A stretch of DNA of 8,449 nucleotides from AP-15 sp045802495 (GTDB lineage Bacteria > Pseudomonadota > Alphaproteobacteria > ATCC43930 > CGMCC-115725), in contig JBJMQW010000120.1 in the NCBI GenBank assembly GCA_045802495.1, positions 1 to 8,449 on the forward strand, in the 5' to 3' direction. Position numbers and translations under genes: made by a program. This document shows positions 1-6,116 of this stretch, piece by piece. Positions within the stretch are counted from its first letter, which is position 1. Each line of letters opens with the position of its first letter. The notes under the pieces were generated by a model. That model saw nothing but the letters and a program-made list of their open reading frames with translations. It had not been told where the DNA came from and did not search any database.

Positions 1-129
1 GCTCACTGGCCGGCCTCCCTCGGCAGCCAAATAAGCGAGTAGAGCGCGCGCTTTTTTCGGCAGCTTGCCGAGGCGGTAATCAGCGCTCTCGATCAATAAA
101 GGCCCGACAATTCCAATCGACAATGTCAT
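1..129 (-). CDS. SARP/BTAD-type transcriptional regulator, N-terminal fragment (cut by window edge)
   Basis: Reading leftwards from an ATG at 127-129, 43 codons stay open to base 1. The peptide begins MTLSIGIVGPLLIES and continues with GKLPKKARALLAYLAAEGG followed by RPVS. Known family pattern: a short beta strand ending in a GPL- or GG-type turn, a basic K-x-RALLAYLA helix, then GRPVSRE. This is the start of the OmpR-like winged-helix DNA-binding domain of SARP/AfsR-type regulators, which usually carry a bacterial transcriptional activation (BTAD) domain and often TPR or ATPase modules behind it. Only about the first half of the winged helix is visible, so the effector part and any target are unknown. 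A weak GGGA lies 9 nt before the ATG. The gene is divergent from the histidine kinase. The family call rests on a short but characteristic motif; a generic Trans_reg_C protein is the main alternative. Confidence 0.7.
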   Translation of the reverse strand, partial: MTLSIGIVGPLLIESADYRLGKLPKKARALLAYLAAEGGRPVS

Positions 130-509
130 CGCTTAAGTCCCAATTCTAGCCTGACTGGGCAGCAGAGCCGTACTCTGTAAGTTCTCCCTTGGCGAACTAG
201 TCAAAAAAGGCGGTTAACGATGTCCCGCACAGATCGTCGTGGAGCATCGATCGGACGAAAAAGCAGCAACACGCGACGGCATGCAATCGTGATGTCGGAT
301 GCAACATCTGCTGCCATGATTGCCAGGTGCTGCCTTTGACCGTTTACTAACCCTCGAATTATGGCAAAAATACGTCGGAATGCGACCGATTGTTTCAGCC
401 TCCGCGTCGAAGTCTGATTTCTGCCTCTTTTGTGTAAAGAGGGTCGCTTTGGAAATTTCCCGCGCATCCGCCGCCCCAAGGGGCAAAGCCGGTAAAAGAA
501 TGTCCTTTT

Positions 510-568
510 TTGACAAAAACCAGACCTAAAATTGACGGCCCCCTGACACAGTACAGTTACATTATACC
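510..568 (+). promoter_or_regulatory. Candidate promoter region of the hybrid kinase
   Basis: An A/T-rich patch contains a perfect sigma-70 -35 hexamer TTGACA (510-515), a TAAAAT (527-532), a second -35-like TTGACG (532-537) and the TTACATTATACC stretch (557-568). No pair has ideal 16-18 nt spacing: TTGACA to TAAAAT is 11 nt, and TTGACG to TTACAT is 19 nt. The element choice is therefore uncertain, although the clustering upstream of the kinase makes promoter function plausible. Confidence 0.3.
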
Positions 569-578
569 CGCGCCCAAC

Positions 579-602
579 GCCCGCTCTCCGGGGCGGGCCT
601 TT
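579..602 (+). terminator. GC-rich hairpin with short T run (terminator-like or leader hairpin)
   Basis: GCCCGC (579-584) pairs perfectly with GCGGGC (593-598) across an 8-nt loop and is followed by CTTT (599-602). Only three T residues follow, so intrinsic termination would be weak. It lies between the candidate kinase promoter and the kinase start. It could end a short upstream transcript, act as a leader hairpin for the kinase mRNA, or be incidental. Confidence 0.35.
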
Positions 603-695
603 GCAGGTGATTAAAAGAGGCAGCCCGCAGTCTTGCGCGCTAACCTCCGCTCCCTCCCGTACACAACCTGCAGTGCCGGGTCAAAGCGAGGCGAC

Positions 696-2534
696 GTGCC
701 AAAAATCGACATCGCACGCGGTGTTCACGCTGCGCAGATACGGGCCCTTTATCAACACACGCCAATGGTGTTGACGGTAAATATGGTCAACTCCGCCTTG
801 GTTTCCATCGTACTGTCATCTTACATGGGACAGACGCGGTGGATGATCTTTCTTGCGTTGACCATCGCTTTGACCGGCGCTCGGGTCCTGGCCTGGAGCC
901 TTTATCGACGCAAGACAAGAAACGTTGAGCCCACGACCAAATGGGCGGTTTTCGCAACCCTGGGATCGGGTCTCTCGGGCGTGTTGTGGGGGGCCGGCAG
1001 CGCGCTTCTCTTGCCTGATGATCTGGTCGAGCAGACGTTCGTCGCCTTTGTCATCGGCGGCATGTGCGCCGCCTCTCTGGTCGCGTTCTCGAACTACCTG
1101 CCGGCTTTTATCGCTTATGTGTTTCCGGCCTCTCTGCCGCTCGCCGCCCGGTTCTTTCTCGACGGGTGGATGGTGCATGGCGACATGATGGTCGTGTTCG
1201 CCGCAGTGATGACGCTTGCAGCCTGCAATGCCACGCGGATATTTACCCATGGGTTGCAGCTGAATCTCCGTTTGACGGCGAGAACCAAGGAGTTGAGGGC
1301 CGCGAACAAGCGGTTGGAGACCGAGATCTCTCAGCGTGAGGCCGCCGAAGACCAGCTGCGCCAAGCGCAAAAAATGGAGGCCATCGGCCAGCTCACCGGT
1401 GGGATCGCTCACGACTTCAACAATTTGCTTACCGCGGTGGTGGGGCATCTGGAGATCGCGCAAAGCCGCGTCAGCGACGATCCTCGCACCGTTGGACTGC
1501 TGCAAGCGGCCTTGCGCGCGGCGGAGCGGGGCGCCGCTTTGACACGACAGCTGCTGGCCTTCGCGCGCCGGCAATACTTGGATCCGCGGCCGGTGGACAT
1601 CGCGGCTGCTCTCGGAGACGTCGAGAAAATCCTGAGACAGACGATCGGTCCGGAAATCGATCTGGTGATCGAGTCGGAAGCGAGCTTGCACCCTGTCTGG
1701 GCTGACCCCAACCAGCTGGAGCTCGCGATCCTGAATCTGGCCTTGAACGCACGTGATGCCATGCCGACAGGCGGCAGGCTGCAGATTCGAGCCGAGGAGG
1801 GGGCAAGCGACATCGCGAACCTGCCGGCTGGCCTCCCCCCGGGCAACTATGTGATGGTGCTGATATCCGACACCGGAACCGGCATGGACGAGGAGACCTT
1901 AGCACGCGCCTTCGAACCATTCTTCACGACGAAAGAGCCTGGCCGCGGCTCAGGCTTGGGATTATCGATCGTGCACGGCTTCGCCTCCCAGTCCGGAGGA
2001 TCCGCTCGGATCTCCAGCTCTCTCGGGAACGGGACAACCGTGGAACTCTGGTTGCCATACGCCGAAGGCGAGGTGATCGAAGCCGGTGAAACCGAGCCGA
2101 CCCACTTCCAGCCAGCGCCGGGACGAGCCAGCATACTGGTATGCGATGACGACAGTGACGTGTTAGGGGTGGTGGCTTCGATACTGCGGGACAGCGGCTA
2201 TACGGTCTGGGAAGCCGAAGGGCCGTCTGAAGCGCTCGAGATAGTCGAAAGAAACCAATCGATAGACCTCTTGCTGGTGGATTACGCCATGCCGGAAATG
2301 AATGGTGCGGCATTTATAGACCGCGCTCGCACCCGTCGGCCGGGGCTCAAGGCGCTGCTGATGTCAGGCCGTGCCGATATCCTCTACCTGAACGGGTCCT
2401 CGAGTGTCCCGTTGCTGCCGAAACCATTCAGGCTAGACCAGCTGCGCCAAAGAGTTGCCGAGGTTCTGTCCGCAACCAACTTCGACCCCGAGCCGCGCGA
2501 CGCTAAGAAGAAACTCCTTGCGATTTCGGAATAA
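696..2534 (+). CDS. Membrane-bound hybrid sensor histidine kinase with C-terminal receiver domain
   Basis: The 612-residue product (from GTG 696) is an inner-membrane sensor that should autophosphorylate on His and pass phosphate to its own receiver domain. Residues about 23-180 hold five or six hydrophobic segments in a MASE-like input region with no periplasmic or PAS domain. A charged, coiled-coil-like linker follows (about 189-229). HisKA has the H-box GGIAHDFNNLLT with His239. HATPase_c shows the N-box NLALNARDAM (Asn351), G1 DTGTGM (392-397), F-box FEPFFTT and G2 GSGLGL (418-423). The receiver (about 478-591) has the acidic CDDD cluster, phospho-acceptor Asp529 in VDYAMP, Ser557 and Lys576 in LPKPF, so all catalytic residues are present. 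Start choice: AGCGAGG ends 4 nt before GTG 696. The frame extends to TTG 633 (633 residues), but its AAGAGG is 12 nt away and the extra residues look unconserved. The signal and downstream partner are unknown; no separate response regulator is adjacent. It converges with the tad cluster. Confidence 0.93.
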   Translation: MPKIDIARGVHAAQIRALYQHTPMVLTVNMVNSALVSIVLSSYMGQTRWMIFLALTIALTGARVLAWSLYRRKTRNVEPTTKWAVFATLGSGLSGVLWGAGSALLLPDDLVEQTFVAFVIGGMCAASLVAFSNYLPAFIAYVFPASLPLAARFFLDGWMVHGDMMVVFAAVMTLAACNATRIFTHGLQLNLRLTARTKELRAANKRLETEISQREAAEDQLRQAQKMEAIGQLTGGIAHDFNNLLTAVVGHLEIAQSRVSDDPRTVGLLQAALRAAERGAALTRQLLAFARRQYLDPRPVDIAAALGDVEKILRQTIGPEIDLVIESEASLHPVWADPNQLELAILNLALNARDAMPTGGRLQIRAEEGASDIANLPAGLPPGNYVMVLISDTGTGMDEETLARAFEPFFTTKEPGRGSGLGLSIVHGFASQSGGSARISSSLGNGTTVELWLPYAEGEVIEAGETEPTHFQPAPGRASILVCDDDSDVLGVVASILRDSGYTVWEAEGPSEALEIVERNQSIDLLLVDYAMPEMNGAAFIDRARTRRPGLKALLMSGRADILYLNGSSSVPLLPKPFRLDQLRQRVAEVLSATNFDPEPRDAKKKLLAISE

Positions 2535-2671
2535 GGCGCCGCGTAACGACTTATCAGGCCAGGGCTGCCGAGTGCCGGGGCTGCTTCGAGTAGAACGGGA
2601 TGACCCCAAGCGTGACCGCGCTCGCGCCGCTGGCGTTAGCCGAACGGGTGGTGGAGCGGTCAAAACCGGTC
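2535..2671. other. Intergenic gap between convergent kinase and tad cluster
   Basis: The kinase (plus) and the last tadE-like gene (minus) end facing each other across 137 bases. A modest hairpin, CGGT (2657-2660) with ACCG (2665-2668) around a CAAA loop, lies just beyond the tadE-like stop and can be lengthened by GAG/CTC with a 2-nt bulge. There is no T tract on either strand, so I do not call a terminator. No gene is supported here. Confidence 0.4.
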
Positions 2672-3133
2672 TCAGCTCAGCGGCACTGTGACTTGGCTGA
2701 TCAGATCGAGCGTGCCGATGGGAAGCAACTGCGGCGCCGTAAAGCCGAACGAGGTGCTGGCGCAAATGGTCACCTTGGCGGGGAATGAAGCCGGGTCCTC
2801 TTCGACCGAGACATCGACGTACGCTGCCTGATAGGCAGACAAAACCTGCCGGGCCCGCAAAGCGGAACAATTGGCTAATGGCGTATCCGACTGCCTAGGG
2901 CAATGCTGGGCCTGGTTTTGTGTCGGGCAGGGGCTCGATCGCGCATGGTTGTAAGTCATCGCAAACCGGCCGGCTTCCTGGACCGCCAGAAGCATCGTGT
3001 TGTAGGTCCAAAGCACTCTCGCAAGCTCAATGCTGCAGAGAATGAGCAGGAGCAGCACGCCGATGATGACGCTGACTTCAACCGCTGCGGCCCCCTCCTC
3101 GGCGCCGCGAAGCCGCCGTGCGCTCCCGCTCAT
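2672..3133 (-). CDS. TadE-like pseudopilin (second of two)
   Basis: This 153-residue protein has the TadE architecture: a short basic N-terminus, then EEGAAAVEV, then a single hydrophobic helix (about 20-42), then a periplasmic domain. Gly14 followed by Glu19 gives the G/xxxxE pattern that TadV-type prepilin peptidases cut in Flp pilins and TadE/TadF pseudopilins, so processing after Gly14 is likely. The periplasmic part has Cys69, Cys78, Cys89 and Cys124, suitable for disulfides. In known Tad systems TadE-like proteins are minor components needed for pilus assembly. The frame is open upstream to 3301, but ATG 3133 is chosen because it puts the pilin-like helix near the N-terminus and makes an ATGA overlap (3130-3133) with the stop of the preceding gene, implying coupled translation. 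It is the last gene of the cluster. Naming it TadE rather than TadF cannot be decided by eye, so no symbol is given. Confidence 0.85.
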   Translation of the reverse strand: MSGSARRLRGAEEGAAAVEVSVIIGVLLLLILCSIELARVLWTYNTMLLAVQEAGRFAMTYNHARSSPCPTQNQAQHCPRQSDTPLANCSALRARQVLSAYQAAYVDVSVEEDPASFPAKVTICASTSFGFTAPQLLPIGTLDLISQVTVPLS

Positions 3134-3582
3134 CGCAGCCGAATCTCGGTCGTCGCAGACAAGCTCGCGGGCATTCCCGGCCACGGCACCAGTGGCGCAA
3201 AGGGCTGGCTTGCAGTAATCGTGATGAACAGGCGATTGGGGCCGGGGCGGCCGACCGTGGCACACGATTCGGTGCAGCTTATAGACGTCCCGTCGTCGCA
3301 CTCGCAGCTTTGCGGAAAGCTCATCGGAAACCCGAGCGGGGGCGCAAAACTCATCGCACTCTGCATCGCGGACTGAATCCCCGCCGTGTCGACCGGATGA
3401 AGTCGCGCATATTCGGCGCCAATTCTTGTCGTGCCCGCCAGCCTAGCGGATGCCGTCGCGAGCATGCCGAAATCTGTGATCCCGACGGCGACCAGGACCA
3501 GCAGCGGTGCGACGAGAGCGAATTCGACGGCCGCGCTTCCGGCACAACGAGGGGGCGCGGCCCCACGGTGTCGCCGCTTCAC
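3130..3582 (-). CDS. TadE-like pseudopilin (first of two)
   Basis: From GTG 3582 the product is 150 residues: a basic leader (KRRHRG), then AGSAAVEFALVAPLLVLVAV, the classic TadE N-terminal signature, with one membrane helix at about 18-42 and a periplasmic remainder. Gly15 with Glu20 matches the G/xxxxE processing site. Four closely spaced cysteines (93, 95, 103, 107) lie in an Asp/Ser/Thr-rich loop and probably form disulfides. The likely role is minor pseudopilin of the Tad pilus, working with the following TadE-like protein and the preceding TadG-like protein. Start choice: the frame is open to an ATG at 3699, but that would overlap tadG by 89 nt and put 54 residues before the processing site. 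GTG 3582 lies 28 nt after the tadG stop and gives a leader of normal length, though its ribosome binding site is poor. The stop overlaps the next start in ATGA. Confidence 0.83.
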   Translation of the reverse strand: MKRRHRGAAPPRCAGSAAVEFALVAPLLVLVAVGITDFGMLATASARLAGTTRIGAEYARLHPVDTAGIQSAMQSAMSFAPPLGFPMSFPQSCECDDGTSISCTESCATVGRPGPNRLFITITASQPFAPLVPWPGMPASLSATTEIRLR

Positions 3583-3610
3583 ACGATGGGCCGCATCCAG
3601 CCCATCGGGC

Positions 3611-5026
3611 TCATTCGGCCAGCGCCGCTGTATAGATCTTCGGCAGATCGGCGAGACCGGCGCTCGCGCATCCTTCGGTTTCCAGGCTTGAGGCTCCATT
3701 CACCACCACCGTCTTGGCCACCAACAGGAGGCATTTCGGGCCGGTATCGCTCGGACTTCCGACAAATGTCATTGACGAGTTCGGAAAATAGACGAGGCCG
3801 TTCAGCGTTGCGCCGGGGGCTCCCGTGATGGCGCTGGTGCCTGATGAATAAGTCGTGCCGGCGGGCAACCCGTTGGCGTCCTGAACGAGCACCAGACCGG
3901 AGAACTGCCCCGCGCGCGGCGCGTTGAGCGTGACCTGTGCATTGGACGCCATTGATACCGTGCCGATCTTGTTGCTCTGGGTGGTTAAAATGAGGGTCAC
4001 GCCCGCACCGGTGACATTGTCGCAAGCCGAGCATTTTAACACTCCGGTCGCGTGGACCGTCAGATCTCCGGTCAACCAATAGGTGCCAGGCATCAGATCG
4101 ACGGACTGACCAGCCGAGATGGTCCATTGCCCGGAGATCAGCGTCCGGGCCGACAACCGGATCCGGTCGTCGGTTAATGATTTTCCGGCTACGGCGCAAT
4201 TGCCGTCGTAGATCCTTACACGTGCGGAGTGTTTCGAATTGCACTTAACGGCAGGGGGCATGCCGCTAGTCAGAAAGGCGTGGGTGAGCGTCGTCGCGTA
4301 GGGATCCATGACTGCCGGCGCGCCGATCCTTGCCGGCGATGCCAGAGCGAGTTCCGGGGGTGGGGCAGTAGGATCGATCGGGTTTCCCTCGAGAGAGACT
4401 TCGCCTGCGGCAGCGAGAGTTGTCGCGGTGATCAGACTGCCGCTGTGCAAGTCGATGGCGCTGCTGCTTGTCGAATTTGCCGCGACCGAGCAGCCGGTCA
4501 TATAAAGAAGGGCGGAGTCAGCAATTTCGACCGCCGTCCCGCCGGCGCCCAGGGCAAGGAGGCAGGGATGGTCGAGGACTTCGATCACTGCGACTGCCTT
4601 ATTGGCTACGGTCACGCCGGACAGGAACATCGTTGCCAGCAATGCTCCCTGTTCCTGCCGCAGCGTTACCGCGATCGCGTCGCTGGCGATGCCGTCGCTA
4701 TACGGATAAATCAGCTCTGGGGCGGTTCCCCTGAAACCGTTCCGTACAGCAGCGGCCATAGCGGCGGGCAGCAGCGCGCCTGTCGGGCCTGTCTTACCCG
4801 CAATTACCTCGTAAGCCGCCGATAGCGCGGCTGCATCTGCGGCCGATTGGTTTTGCAGCTTGATTGTGAACCAAACACCGGTCTCGGCGCCGAGGGCGCC
4901 AAACCCGATCAAGGCCGGCATCACGATGGCTGCGAAGGTTGCGCTGGCACCTCGCTGTTCGGCAAAGATCCGGGTAATCGCGCCGAAGAGCGACAGCCCG
5001 GTACTAGCTGACACCGCACATCTCAT
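3611..5026 (-). CDS. TadG-like pilus assembly protein with beta-rich C-terminal region
   Basis: The 471-residue product starts with a short cytoplasmic stretch, then RGASATFAAIVMPALIGFGA as a membrane anchor (about 27-50), then ETGVWFTIKLQNQSAADAAA. The anchor followed by a (D/E)TGxW...LQNxADAAAL motif is the hallmark of TadG/TadE-G-like proteins of Tad loci. The rest should be extracytoplasmic. No von Willebrand A metal-site motif (DxSxS), found in many TadG proteins, is visible. Instead residues about 300-455 are rich in Gly, Thr, Ser, Asn and Val, with strand-like repeats such as GVTLILTT, AQVTLNAP, LNGLVYFPNS and KTVVVNGASS, suggesting a beta-helix or adhesin-like fold. Eight cysteines (155, 179, 262, 277, 332, 335, 432, 453) follow the anchor. 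ATG 5026 is used; a GTG nine bases upstream (5035) is in frame and neither has a clear ribosome binding site. It lies between tadC and the tadE-like pair. Confidence 0.82.
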   Translation of the reverse strand: MRCAVSASTGLSLFGAITRIFAEQRGASATFAAIVMPALIGFGALGAETGVWFTIKLQNQSAADAAALSAAYEVIAGKTGPTGALLPAAMAAAVRNGFRGTAPELIYPYSDGIASDAIAVTLRQEQGALLATMFLSGVTVANKAVAVIEVLDHPCLLALGAGGTAVEIADSALLYMTGCSVAANSTSSSAIDLHSGSLITATTLAAAGEVSLEGNPIDPTAPPPELALASPARIGAPAVMDPYATTLTHAFLTSGMPPAVKCNSKHSARVRIYDGNCAVAGKSLTDDRIRLSARTLISGQWTISAGQSVDLMPGTYWLTGDLTVHATGVLKCSACDNVTGAGVTLILTTQSNKIGTVSMASNAQVTLNAPRAGQFSGLVLVQDANGLPAGTTYSSGTSAITGAPGATLNGLVYFPNSSMTFVGSPSDTGPKCLLLVAKTVVVNGASSLETEGCASAGLADLPKIYTAALAE

Positions 5027-5044
5027 TCGCAGCACGCGGCCGTC

Positions 5045-5116
5045 TCACGTTTCGCCTTCGCGGCAACGTTGCTCGAACCTGCCGCGCCGAACGTGCCGTC
5101 GGATGATTTCGGTCAT
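5045..5116 (-). CDS. Possible 23-codon mini-ORF between tadC and tadG
   Basis: An ATG at 5114-5116 overlaps the tadC stop in the arrangement ATGA. The frame runs 23 codons to a TGA at 5045-5047, then 18 nt remain before tadG ATG 5026 (9 nt before the alternative GTG 5035). The peptide is short and Arg-rich (MTEIIRRHVRRGRFEQ, then RCREGET), with no membrane segment or recognised domain. Translational coupling is the main argument that ribosomes read it. It could hand ribosomes on from tadC to tadG, which has no clear ribosome binding site of its own, or it could be chance. I see no family evidence for a functional peptide. Confidence 0.2.
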   Translation of the reverse strand: MTEIIRRHVRRGRFEQRCREGET

Positions 5117-6114
5117 GGCCCCCGCCCAAGCATATCGATGATGCGCAGCGCCAGGGGGGTGCCAATAACAATTATCAGCGAAGGCAAGATGAACGCCATC
5201 AGCGGCAGGGTTAGGAGTACCGGAAGCCGCGCCGCCCGTTCCTCGAAGCGGGCCAAACGCTCGGCACGCATTTCCGCGGCCACCACCCGCAAAGACTCGG
5301 CCAGCGGCGTGCCGAAATTGATCGATTGATTGAGCGCTGCGACCATGCTGCGAAGGCTGGGAATCCCTGCCCGCCGTGCCAGGTTTTCGAGCGCTTGGCT
5401 GCGAACGGCGGAAACGCGCATTTCCGCGGCCGTCGCCGCAAACTCTTCGGCGACTGTCGGGCTCGATCTGCGGAGGACGTGGCCGACCTGTCCGATCGCG
5501 TGATCGAGGCTGAGCCCGGCCTCGGCGCAGATGACGAGCAAATCGAGCGCATCCGGCATGTCGGCTTCGAGGCGTACGCGGCGTCTTGCGGCGAGCCGGG
5601 AGAGAACGGTCTCGGGGAAGCGCCAGCCCAGGATCGCCGCACCGGCGAGGAGCAGCAATCTGGTATTCGGGGCGCCGACAAGCAATTGGCGCCATTCAAG
5701 AAAGAGCCAAAAGAGCGGTACGAACGCCACGGCGGCGCATAGCTTGGCGGCGACCAGGGCGGCGAGATGGCCGTCTCCTTTGACCCCCGCCGCGACCAGC
5801 GCTGCCAGCAGCCTTCCCTGCTCTGCCTTCCCGACCATGCGGGTTGCCACCACCAGCGTTCCCACCCGCTGATACCAGGGGGAACGGGATGGCGGCGCCA
5901 GCTCGCCGCTCCGTTTCGGTGTTCCGCGCAGCGCATCGCGCAGCCGGTTCTGCCGCTCCTCCGATTGCGCGATCCGTCGGAGGCTTAGTACCGACCATAG
6001 CGCTGCACCCAATGCCAGCACGAGAATGCAGGTTTCGCGCAGGCCAAAGTGCATCCCGCCAACGTGTATTGCGAAGGAAATTGGGTCCGGCAAATCCATC
6101 GGGGTCGTAGACAT
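5113..6114 (-). CDS. tadC: TadC-like inner-membrane platform protein (type II secretion F family)
   Basis: The 333-residue protein has an N-terminal membrane helix (about 25-45), a basic linker, two hydrophobic segments at about 117-138 and 150-166, a GspF/T2SSF domain from about 186, and a last membrane segment at about 297-325. The start of the GspF domain reads ADMPDALDLLVICAEAGLSL, matching the PDALDLL...AGLSL signature of TadB/TadC proteins. In Tad pili TadC pairs with TadB as the inner-membrane platform through which TadA drives pilin assembly. It is called TadC rather than TadB from its place as the second of two adjacent GspF-type genes after the ATPase and from the EAGLSLDHAI form of the motif. 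It begins 2 nt after the tadB stop with no clear ribosome binding site, so coupled translation is likely. Its stop overlaps the ATG of a mini-ORF. Confidence 0.93.
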   Translation of the reverse strand: MSTTPMDLPDPISFAIHVGGMHFGLRETCILVLALGAALWSVLSLRRIAQSEERQNRLRDALRGTPKRSGELAPPSRSPWYQRVGTLVVATRMVGKAEQGRLLAALVAAGVKGDGHLAALVAAKLCAAVAFVPLFWLFLEWRQLLVGAPNTRLLLLAGAAILGWRFPETVLSRLAARRRVRLEADMPDALDLLVICAEAGLSLDHAIGQVGHVLRRSSPTVAEEFAATAAEMRVSAVRSQALENLARRAGIPSLRSMVAALNQSINFGTPLAESLRVVAAEMRAERLARFEERAARLPVLLTLPLMAFILPSLIIVIGTPLALRIIDMLGRGP

Positions 6115-6116
6115 TG

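Larger units (their letters stand above)
130..695. other. Gene-poor intergenic region between regulator and kinase
   Basis: These 566 bases separate the divergent regulator fragment and the hybrid kinase. They are visibly richer in A and T than the genes. Short open frames exist on both strands (for example 214-516 minus and 320-529 plus), but their peptides show no recognisable fold, membrane segment or family motif. Visible signals are TTGACA at 510-515, TAAAAT at 527-532, TTGACG at 532-537 and a GC-rich hairpin at 579-598. On the minus strand a TAGAAT-like hexamer at 143-148 lies 13 nt before the regulator ATG, without a good upstream partner. The stretch probably holds the promoters of both flanking genes. 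No tRNA, repeat array or insertion-sequence end was recognised. Confidence 0.55.

Noticed and set aside
223..269. Short inverted GATCG/CGATC and CGTC/GACG pairs
   Set aside because: Five-base arms with no symmetry to a known operator; expected by chance.
473..484. GCCCC-AA-GGGGC possible hairpin
   Set aside because: The loop would be two to four bases with a four- or five-base stem and no T run, so it is too weak to call.
214..516. 100-codon minus-strand open frame in the left intergenic region, with an overlapping 201-479 frame
   Set aside because: The peptides have no recognisable motif, membrane segment or domain, no convincing ribosome binding site, and two overlapping frames on the same strand compete. 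They look like chance frames.
320..529. 69-codon plus-strand open frame before the kinase
   Set aside because: Low-complexity, unrecognised peptide overlapping promoter-like hexamers. No support beyond being open.
816..1691. 291-codon minus-strand frame opposite the kinase
   Set aside because: Antisense shadow of conserved kinase domains in GC-rich DNA. Its Arg/Gln/His-rich composition is typical of a shadow frame.
3583..3699. Longer ATG-started form of the first tadE-like gene
   Set aside because: It would overlap the tadG coding end by 89 nt and place 54 residues before the processing site, whereas GTG 3582 gives a normal leader.
3118..3828. 236-codon plus-strand frame opposite the tadE-like gene and tadG end
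   Set aside because: Antisense to three genes with clear family signatures, and very Arg-rich. It is a shadow frame.
5045..5695. 216-codon minus-strand frame overlapping tadC
   Set aside because: Arg/Pro-rich alternate frame of tadC. Only its last 23 codons, beyond the tadC stop, are considered, as a separate mini-ORF.
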